Below are positions 55,596-64,000 of a stretch of DNA of 64,000 nt, in pieces (the first letter of the stretch is position 1; each line of letters begins with the position of its first letter). This DNA comes from Glyphotaelius pellucidus. Its lineage: Eukaryota; Arthropoda; Insecta; Trichoptera; Limnephilidae. The notes beneath the pieces are model-generated. The model saw only the letters and a program-made list of their open reading frames with translations. It did not search any database and was not told the DNA's origin. Made by a program: the position numbers and the translations under genes. The stretch is taken from contig OW386559.1 in NCBI GenBank assembly GCA_936435175.1, positions 18,340,264 to 18,404,263 of the forward strand. The letters are read 5' to 3'.

Positions 55596-57885
55596 CTCTC
55601 TCTTTCTATCTTCACTAACTTATATCTCCCTCTCAATTTCCGTTCGCCTCGCTCGACACTTTTTGTGACGCTCTCGTCACGCATTTACCAGCTTACTCCC
55701 CAAGTCAAGCGTGCGTAAAGAAGTTTTCCTTCAAAAAGCAGAGTATATGAAAGAATATAAATATTTTATTTTTCGGCAATTATTGGACAAATCCAAAGTA
55801 TTTTTTTGGTGAATTGCACAAGAATTCGAAATTTACGTACTTAAATACATCGCGTTGTGCATTAGTCGCCCTCTATGCAATAAAACCCAATGCAGCAAAC
55901 AACGAATACGTTCTTAATCGAAATTGAGGTCAAACCCCTGCAGTCTACTACTCTATCTCTTCTTCTCTTAATACTCAGTTAAGGGGTTTTCCAGGGTAAA
56001 GGGGGGTAGAACTCTGCACTAACGTAAGCTTTTAAATGGTTCGATAGTGCAACGTGTGGTATTACAGTGTTCGAAGTGTGACATTTTAGGAGTTTTAAAT
56101 CTTCATGATGGTTCAATGAAAATAAATGGGGAAAAAAGCTTTCTAATCAATTTGTTTTTAAAGCTTTTTACATACCTCTTTAATTGTGCGGGGTATAATA
56201 GTTACACAACTCAAAGGATTTTAACAAGAGATTTCTAAGCATATTTACCGTAAAAATGTAGATGTCATTTTGCTATCCTTTGATTTTTTTTCATTAAGCA
56301 CAACAAAATATTTTCGCCACTGATCACACCGCTAAATGTCGCGACGTAACATGCGGTATGCGCTCTGCCTCTTCTCTTATCTTTCTGCAGAAAGGGACAG
56401 AGTGCATATCATGTGACCCGCTAGGTTGTACCCAATTACTCAGTAGAGAGGTGCGATGGAATTTTTTTTTCTTTGGCATTGGCTTCTAAATTTCTAGATG
56501 TCCGTTCAGTATATAAATCATAATACACTTTTTTAAACATTCTCTCGAAACTGGAAGCCGAGAGGTAAATAATGTACATAAGGGCATATGTCATCTTTGG
56601 GGATGCTTTGAGGATAGTTTTTTACAGAGAGGAAAGAGAGGTAGTTTAGCATCTTGCAGAAATGCTTCACTGAATTTGCACAGCGAAGTGTCAATTGATA
56701 ATTCGGCCGTGGTATTGGTATTTGAACCGCGCTGAACCGTGTGGCAACTCACCCCGATTCTCCCCTCTAATCTGTACCCTCTCCGAGTTATTACCGATAC
56801 TATCTTCGGTTCCTACTTATCAATTAGTATCATTAACCATAAAGTCAGGGTAGAGCGGGGACGAATGTTCAAGTCGTACCCGACTGTCGCACTTCGAATA
56901 GCCAGAAATTTTCTTTAATTCTTTTATAATTTTGTAAAATTGTCAGAATGCTGTATAAATGGAAAGATATTATAAAAGATTTGATTTGTGAATGTTTAAT
57001 CGTTTTTCAATTTATGGGTCGAAAATCTCTTGAAACTATGTTAGGTTAAATTAGGTAACATTCTCAGGAGCAATGACTGTGCAGCCTTTTTCATGGAAAA
57101 ACCTAAATTTTGGATTTGAGGCCAAAATACCCAACCATACTGAAAAATTATATTTTTAATCAAAAGTTATAGCAAATATCTGATTATGTTATTTTATTTA
57201 TTTTTCTTTTAAATTAAAAATAAAGGTAATTAATATATTTAATTTTGCTTGATTTTGAAGGCAAATTTGGAATGTTTGTGTGGGTTAATTATAATTAATA
57301 AAAAATTATGTTGACTTATTCTACTGTGCTTATAAAATTAAAATTAAAATAAAAAAAAATATATAAAAAAGATGTGTTTTCGGGTAGTAATTTTAATTTA
57401 TGGGCGACAAATTTGTATTCCGTCATAAATCGGTCGTTTGAAATTAAATTTAAGCCAATCAAAATTCTTTTTAATAATCATTTTGTATTTTATATTTCAT
57501 CATATTATTATAGTAAATAGGGTAAAAATATTTTTTTACATATTAATATTTATTCACAAATAATTTCCCAAGTTAAAACCGTGATAAATGGAATTCTCTA
57601 ATTGTCTAAAATAATTTAAAAACAAATAAATAAAGTAGCAGATGTCCGTATTAGATATTTGATATATCTTTTGTATACAAAAATAAATTTTCAGATTGGT
57701 TTGTATTTTCGCCTCAAATCCAAATTTGTTTAAAAGGGCAGCGCAGCCGTGTCACCCTTTTAAGACCAGCGGCCGAGAATTCGAATTTCATCGAAAGATG
57801 GTCTTAAGACCGTACCCTTGCAAATGTATAGGGCGGTTCCGATGAGAAAGATTGAATAGTCTTCTTACCACCATATTTAACCAAT
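55596..57885. other. no gene seen; one short LINE-H-related fragment
   Basis: 56575-56650 (minus) matches the CATATGTCATCTTTGGGGATG part of LINE-H copies. The rest is AT-rich with a C/T-rich patch near 55590-55640. No other feature supported. Confidence 0.4.
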
Positions 57886-58410
57886 TTATTTATTTATTGA
57901 TCAACGCCCTTTTTCAGGGCTTTAACATAGTTAAGGACATTTGCATACACTTTAAGATAGGACATATTAATGGTAATAAATACAATATTTATTGTACATA
58001 ACTGAACTGCTTCGGTAACAATATTTTATATTTGTTTAAAGATAAACTGAAGATGTCCACGGACTTGGTGTAATTGTTTCCTTCCATTAGTATTCTGGGT
58101 AAAGAGGAATACATATGGTAGTTAGTCCCAGAATTTCTGCACTGAAATAAATCCTGACTTCTTGTATTACGTTGTGGAATCCGGAAGCTTATGAATTCAA
58201 GCAATACCGGACTATCAACTAAATCATGTAGAATTTTATATAGAAATACCAAGTCAGTGAAAATTCTTCTGTCTGACAAGTTGAGCATATTCATATTATT
58301 TAACAGAGTGTTGTAGTTCAACATAATTGTTGGAATCCCCATTTTGAAATTTAGAAAACGTAAGAATTTGTTTTGTATTCTTTCAACAGCTTATCTCCAA
58401 TAGCTTATTT
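57886..58410 (-). pseudogene. Jockey-like LINE C-terminus and 3' end (family J)
   Basis: Minus-strand peptide from AVERIQNKFLRFLNFKMG (58330-58390) through LNLSDRRIFTDLVFLYKI and IPQRNTRSQDLF to a stop at 57989. It then has a 3' untranslated part and a (TAAA)n tail at 57886-57898. The RT palm is absent. Confidence 0.75.
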
Positions 58411-59107
58411 CCAATAACTCAATGTCGATTTTATTTCATTCAAACTTTGCTTTAACGTATACCTACATTCAAATTAGCAATAAAAATGCTGAAACGCATG
58501 ATGATAAAACCTTAAAAATTACGTACTTTATGCATACATTTTTTTGTTCATAAGTATTTATAATTTTTCAATAATTTAAAACACAGTTTTATTAGCAACA
58601 ATCTTTTGAAATCAATTTTTATTTTTTTGTAGAAAACAATGGATACGTCTAGTATTTGATTTTAAAATGACGTATTTCCGGTTGTTGTTTTTCCAAAATA
58701 AAATGTTTGGATTTTTGTTTAATTTTGGGTGGGTTCATCTTTATATGATACACAAATTTGTTTAAATTTGCGTTAGTATAAAAAAAAATCATAAAATGTA
58801 ACAATTTCTAGTCAATTTCGTTTTAAGGAATTTTATTTTCCAATTTCTTAAAAAAAACAACTTTTCATTTGTTATCAATATTATCATTTTGGGTGAGACG
58901 TTTATTGATGTGTGCCTCAAATATTCAACGGTAGATATCGTTCGTTACCGGTGACCCGACTCTAAGATAAGAGATACTATGTAATATAATGTAGCTATAT
59001 GTACACTTTCCATGGAGATAATCGATTTCGATTCAGTGACGTCATCACTCGCGAGCAGCACATTTGAAATATTTGTAAAAAAAGGTTATGTATTCAAGAA
59101 TTCAGTT
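58411..59107. other. no gene seen
   Basis: AT-rich spacer. Confidence 0.4.
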
Positions 59108-59530
59108 TGGGAGGAAGGGTATGAGTACCGCCGCCCCGGAAAACGTAACGAACCTCTCGAATTTCGAATTTAAAAGGTTCGTTACGTTTGGCGATATAGC
59201 AGGGGTGCCTGGGTTCACGGAATGATGTTTGTCCGGGTCTTGGCGGCAGTCGTACCTGCCCACCTGCGTGGCAGCTCGGATCGGGAGAGATTGGTTGAGG
59301 GAGATGTTTTGACCTTTTCGCCAGGACTCTCTCGGAACACCACATTATACCGTAGTGGGAGGGATGGATTCATACGTTCGTCACTCCTAGACATACAGAC
59401 CCTAGTTCTCTACCCACTCCTCATACTTTTTTCTTTCCCAGAACTTCCTCTTCTGAGAAGACCCTCCATACTTCAATACAGCATCCCTAAAGATGATAGG
59501 GGAATCCTTTTAGAGGAATTATTTTCCTGA
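59108..59530 (+). mobile_element. LINE-H-related non-coding retroposon, long form
   Basis: GAGTACCGCCGCCCC start, GGTTCGTTACGTTTGGCGA, the middle block (CGGATCGGGAGAGATTGG), CATACGTTCGTCACTCCT and a decayed 3' structure. Confidence 0.7.
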
Positions 59531-59544
59531 GGCATTCATTGAAT

Positions 59545-59733
59545 GTTTGCGGCACGTTCCAAAGTGGTAGAAACTTTCAGTCTCGCCCTGGCGAAACCAC
59601 CATTAAAATCTCAAAGATGCTTGAAACGGCTGTAGCCATGTTTGATGACCAGCTATGAATAGCCGGGCGCTTCTCGATCTTCCTTTTCTCCTCACCTTCC
59701 CCTCCCCACTACTTTCTTCCTCACAACAGGTCT
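59545..59733 (+). mobile_element. SINE-A body fragment
   Basis: Starts in the linker (TGCGGCACGTTCCAAAGTGG), follows the body to CTCACAACAGG and stops before the 3' end. Confidence 0.7.
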
Positions 59734-59975
59734 CCAGTTTGTAAAAATACCCACTGCAATAAAATCGCTTGATTATAAAATTAGTTTTCACGACAGCATT
59801 GACCTGCCGTATTAATACGCGAGCCGAACATGCGAGCCTGTCCACGAACTATTTGTGGCTCGGCTCGCCATTATGTTCGCAGATGTCTACGCACACTTAG
59901 ATAATTTGCCACGCAAAGTGGTGTGATCCTGTACTATTTAATAGTTAATCGCTTTTTGGCACGGCCCGCTCACCC
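59734..59975. other. 5' flank of tRNA gene, nothing else seen
   Basis: No TATA-like or repeat feature that I can support upstream of the tRNA gene. Confidence 0.4.
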
Positions 59976-60048
59976 GCCTCGGTGGCGCAGTTGGCAGCGC
60001 GTAAGTCTCATAATCTTAAGGTCGTGAGTTCAATCCTCACCCGGGGCA
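59976..60048 (+). tRNA. tRNA-Met(CAT), elongator type
   Basis: 73 nt that fold as a full cloverleaf: acceptor GCCTCGG/CCGGGGC (one G-T pair) with discriminator A, D stem GCGC/GCGC with a GG-containing loop, anticodon stem TAAGT/TCTTA, anticodon loop CTCATAA with CAT at 60009-60011, and T stem GTGAG/CTCAC with loop TTCAATC. The U-U pair at the base of the anticodon loop is normal for elongator tRNA-Met. The anticodon stem carries an A-T pair where C-G is usual, a compensated change. No CCA is encoded, as expected in eukaryotes. The internal A box (TGGCGCAGTTGG) and B box (GTTCAATCC) would drive Pol III. Confidence 0.93.
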
Positions 60049-60427
60049 TTTCTTTTTTTTAATTACAAGGAAAATAATAAATATTTTTCATAGGGGTGTA
60101 TGAACAAATTGTACAAACTGCTTGCCTCCGTTTTATTCCTATTTATTGCGTGATTTTTTTTACGTATATTCTGACGTGGGGGCCTGGGAGGCCTGTTATT
60201 TTAAATGTTTATATATTAGAGATGGTCGTGAGTTCAATCCTCACCCGGGGCATTTATTTTTTTTAATTACAAGGAAAATAATAAATATTTTTCATAGGGG
60301 TGTATGAACAAATTGTAGAAGCTGCTTGCCTCCGTTTTATTCCTAGTTATTGCGTGATTTTTTTTACGTATATTCTGACGTGGGGGCCTGGGCGGCCTGT
60401 TATTTTAAATGTTTATATATTAGAGAT
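60020..60427 (+). repeat. tandem duplication, period 204 bp, carrying the tRNA 3' half
   Basis: 60020-60223 is repeated as 60224-60427 with very few differences. The unit starts in the tRNA variable loop, so the second copy holds the T arm, 3' acceptor strand and T-run terminator (60224-60264) without the 5' half or A box. The rest is trailer plus downstream sequence. Confidence 0.9.
60049..60060 (+). terminator. Pol III terminator of tRNA-Met
   Basis: TTTCTTTTTTTT begins right after the discriminator base; T runs of four or more stop Pol III. Confidence 0.85.
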
Positions 60428-61375
60428 CCATGAAAATTTTGAGGTCCAAATTATTATTTATTAGACAATTTAAATATTTTTAAATAAAATAAACTAAAAT
60501 ACCTGTTTTAATGTTAAGTAACTCATGTTTCACCATTTGGAGTATGTAATAATTTTTGGCCAGAACACTTGAGATCAGAAAGCAGTCTGTATTATCTATA
60601 AAACTAAATAAAAACAATTAACTCACTTTTATTATAATATTTCAATAGTGTCTCGAATAAAGTATATATATAAAACAGTTAGTACAGTCGTTTATGTTTA
60701 TTTTTAAATAGTAAAAATCAACTTTAAAAAGTCACGTAAGAACTGACGATGGGTCAAAGAGGCCCGCAAAAAGAATTGAAAGGAATTTACTTTCAGAAAT
60801 TTTACTACAAAAATTTAAAACTTACGGCTCTAGCGTCACTAAATTCGAAGCTACTGGAAGCGGCGTATGCGTCACGCGCGGGGGAGGAGAGTATTGATTG
60901 CTAGGACGGAGCAGCCCCCCCGTCAGCAGCTAAAGGTTAAAAAACAATTCTGCTGTTAACAATTTTTAAAATATAATTATCAACATTATCGACAATACAT
61001 TTTGATATTGTGATTGATTAAATGTATAATATAAACCTACAATAAATAGCTCCAGTCCATTTAAATAAAAATAATAATAACATTCCAACAGCATTTTTAT
61101 TTTTATAATCGAACGGTATTAATGTCTGCGTGGTTGAATTTCGGAACCCGGCTCCGAGTGCATGTCATGTACGCGCAACGCCACTTAAACATCTGTGTAC
61201 GTGAAGTTTCAAATGAAGCTACCGTTGTAACTCGGTTTCGAATTCAAAAATTCGTCAAAAGATGCCCCAGGCAGATATAAGTGCTACTACAAATTCGTGA
61301 ATTTGTAGTACCTCTCCGGTTATGGAAAAATTGACGGTTATACTCAGTTGCGAATAACAGTATCAAGCGACTTTA
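60428..61375. other. no gene seen
   Basis: AT-rich DNA with a short GC-rich patch (60855-60935). No supported feature. Confidence 0.4.
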
Positions 61376-61378
61376 TAT

Positions 61379-61429
<51 letters not shown>

Positions 61430-61560
61430 TAAATTTATTTATAAACATACATATTTCAAAATGAAACAATACAAAATGGTCCTTTGTCTATCCAACTGGG
61501 AAGGATTCCCGTTTCAGGATAGGCAAATTGCATTTTTAGTTCATAATATTCTTAACTGTC
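61376..61560 (-). repeat. (TTTA)n microsatellite and LINE 3' end (family I), copy 2
   Basis: About 14 TTTA units at 61376-61430, then sequence with ATTCCCGTTTCAGGATAGGC matching the family I fragment at 12795-12990. Read on the minus strand this is a LINE 3' end with an expanded (TAAA)n tail. Confidence 0.7.
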
Positions 61561-62189
61561 CAAATAACTATTGAGAACATTAAAAATTGCATCCTGAGCG
61601 TAGGAATAAATTCTTTATGTCCTTAAAAGAGTCGCAAAGTTGCGATTATTCTAAGTTTGATTTGGAGAAAATTAATAATTGCATTCAGGAAAGTGAATGG
61701 TTTCTTATGAGAAATCGCAAGGTTGAGACTCTTTCCAGGTCATTTCGGAGAACATTTACAGTTTTATATTTGAAAATATAGTATTTAAATAAATATTATA
61801 TATGAAGTCATTGCCCTTCTCAGTTACGTTGTCCCGGTGACTAGCTTTCACTGTATGACAGTAGATCCGAGGAACAGGCTATTTTTGGAACCAGTTCCTA
61901 TTGGATTTATAAAATGAGCACCAACATTATCTGGGCGAAACCGATTCAAAAGCCGCCCGTAGAGACTAGCAGTAAAAACCTGCGGAGCACAGATAAACTA
62001 CCCCCTCTGTCTGTGTAAGCTGTGTTTATATCTTTCCATGAACAATTTCAATGGAATCGAAGAGGATTTTAAAGTGATGGGATCAAAAGGGTGAGTTATT
62101 TCGACTTAAATTCAGTAGAGTTATTGTTCACTTGAACGAACCCATTGATTATGGATTTAAGGTTAGAATTTGTAAGACAAATTCACAGA
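61561..62189. other. no gene seen
   Basis: The short plus-strand open stretch at 61587-61781 has no recognisable domain. Confidence 0.35.
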
Positions 62190-62655
62190 TTTTTTTACAT
62201 TAATTACACACAGGAGGCCCTGAGGAAAATAATTCCCCTCAGGGCCTATGTCATCTTTGATGATGCTGTGTGAAAATGTGCCGCTTTTTAGAAAAGGATG
62301 GAGAGGAAGTTCTAGGAAGGAAAAGGGTATGAAGAATGGGTAGGAATCTGGGGGTCAGTGTGTCCAGGAGTGACGGACGTATGAATATATTCCTCCCACT
62401 GGAGTACAAGGCGAGTTCCGAGAGAGGCGTCAAAGGGACTCCCTCAACCATTCTTTCCCGATCCGGCCTGCCATGCATCTAGGCAGAAACTTCCACCGCC
62501 AAGACCCGGACAAACCTCATCTCATGAACCTGGGCAGCCCTGCTAAGTCACCAAACGTAGCGAACCATTTGGGTTGTTGCACTATGGCAGAGGTGTTGGT
62601 TATCCAATAAATTGTTCTCGAGGCGGCGGTACACATACCCGTCTCCCAAATTGAG
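62190..62655 (-). mobile_element. LINE-H-related non-coding retroposon, longest copy
   Basis: Minus strand from GGGTATGTGTACCGCCGCC through GTTCGCTACGTTTGGTGAC, the middle block (GCCGGATCGGGAAAG), CATACGTCCGTCACTCCTGG, and the 3' structure with hairpin and TGTGTGTAATTAATGT plus an A tail. It is the best reference for the non-coding form. Confidence 0.8.
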
Positions 62656-63464
62656 ATAGTGCATAAATCTAAATCTGAATGTTCATTTTATTTCGTTAAA
62701 AACGTACAAACTGTCGCGAAAATATTAAATATCGAAATCCAGTTAAATCGTTCACCGTCATAATGTTCTCAGGGCGCATTTACATTATTTGTAACGTGTA
62801 ATAATGCTATTATGGTAATGGAGTGTCTTCTCTTGGCTGTTCTGTGTGGCTTCATATTATAATATGCAAAACCTGAGAATATATTACAATATAATGTTAT
62901 ATTCCAAGGTATTGTATGAAGAATGTGATATGCGATGAAAAATGCAAAGAAATTGTGTAAAAGGAGTATTTGAGCAGTCTTGCAAAATCCGCTCTGGAAA
63001 TTTCTGCTGGCTCTGATAAATTCACAAAAAGTTCTTAAAATAAATTGAAAATAAATAAATAATTTATGTTTTCCGCTTAATGTCTTTACACACCTTTCAT
63101 TTTAGAACATTCACTAACGTGCAGATAGAACCTTATGCAACCAGTTAGGGCCTAATAATTCATTTCTTAGGTTCTAACCACCTTTTCCTAATGCGTTACC
63201 AAGTTAACGCCACGTCCTATTTAAATATTTTCCTTTAAAATATGTTAAACCAAAATATTTGCACACCATTGAACTTCAAAATCAAAAATTATTAAATGGA
63301 TAATGAGAATTCGTCTTTGTAAACTTTAACCCCTCATAATGTGGTAAGGCGAAGTTAAAACAAAGTGAAGAACGATTAACTTCAGTCATATACATACAAT
63401 ATGGCAATTGCAAAAGGTTGCAAGTGAGAACCAAGCAAAATAAATGGAATCTTTAAAAGCCTCT
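62656..63464. other. no gene seen
   Basis: AT-rich spacer. Confidence 0.4.
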
Positions 63465-64000
63465 CGGAAGTCGAAAGCTGGGCGAACTGTGCAGAGCCCG
63501 CAGATACTTTAATTTATCCTGGTCTGGAGCCCCAAAATACCTGAAAAAACCCTTGACTGTGCAAAAACGGACGGTCGTTTGATGAATTCCCCTATCTTAA
63601 CAAGCGGATTGCAATATTTAGAGCTCAGGCAACAGGGCAGCATATCTACCTATACGACAGGTAGGTATGCTGCCCGTTTTCTATCGATGTTCCGAAACAA
63701 TAGTCTCATGAATCCCTTCGGCATCAGTGCACAGTCGGCAAACACGCCAAACGCCCGCCCAACATATGTACACGGTTGACATTTGTCACATGTTCATGAG
63801 AACGGGTCACTTCTACAACTTGTTCTTGAGTTCACAGCTCGGCTGTGAAATGATTTGCCGGCTTCTGTGTTTCGTCTCTCCTACAACATGGGTCTCTCAA
63901 ATCCACGTTCATTCCTTCCTCTCCTTGAAAAGACCCTCCACACATCATCTTTAAAGCTGACTTAGGCCCTGACGGAAATTATTTTCTTCAAAGTCTCCCA
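63465..64000 (+). pseudogene. LINE-H pol C-terminus, decayed, cut by the window end
   Basis: Diverged plus-strand copy. Recognisable pieces include a damaged LGELCRARRYFN, later RQTRQTPAQHMYTVDICHM, then a 3' region with CTGACGGAAATTATTTTC running to the window edge. Several frameshifts and a small local duplication near 63640-63675. Confidence 0.75.

Overview
The window is eukaryotic nuclear DNA, almost certainly from an insect. It is AT-rich and gene-poor, full of retroelement debris, and broken by small GC-rich islands of exon. Support comes from two canonically spliced exons of an ERG-type voltage-gated potassium channel (insect seizure/sei, vertebrate KCNH2), an elongator tRNA-Met gene, tRNA-derived SINEs, and truncated LINEs of several clades. 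The order cannot be fixed from sequence alone.

Host genes. The sei exons at 21218-21458 (pre-S1 linker and S1) and 27621-27802 (S2, S2-S3 loop, S3) lie on the + strand, separated by a 6.16 kb intron, and join in frame. No S4/pore exon was seen in the remaining 36 kb, nor any N-terminal PAS exon in the first 21 kb. Most of the window therefore looks like long introns of this one gene. A complete tRNA-Met(CAT) gene with a Pol III terminator sits at 59976-60048.

Layout. 1-5 kb holds a TIR element, SINE relics, a fold-back and a Harbinger-like relic with a MADF-type ORF. 5.3-6.2 kb holds two LINE-related retroposons. 6.47-9.08 kb is a satellite of 50-bp units with higher-order structure. 10-20.5 kb carries SINEs, LINE 3' ends, a TTAA-flanked MITE and a Helitron-like relic. 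A solo LTR (20604-21108) lies about 100 bp upstream of the first sei exon. 21.6-27.5 kb is the sei intron, loaded with a tail-to-tail retroposon pair and three LINE fragments. 28-46 kb is more LINE/SINE/MITE mosaic. A 16-bp minisatellite occupies 46.0-46.7 kb. 47.6-54.1 kb holds several terminally defined elements (TIR element, second solo LTR, TTAA MITE, fold-back, Harbinger-like MITE). 54-64 kb holds local duplications, the tRNA, SINEs and LINE copies.

Mobile-element network. One LINE family, here LINE-H, is represented by coding 3' ends and by non-coding retroposons. Both kinds share a 3' end that folds as a three-way junction, probably the handle recognised by the LINE reverse transcriptase. 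A tRNA-headed SINE, here SINE-A, is the most frequent short repeat. Four element families have their boundaries fixed by sequence: TTAA MITE (about 428 bp, three flanked copies), solo LTRs (about 500 bp, 5-bp target duplications), a TAA-flanked Harbinger-like MITE, and a TA-type TIR element. Family names such as LINE-H, SINE-A and MITE-T are labels used only here.
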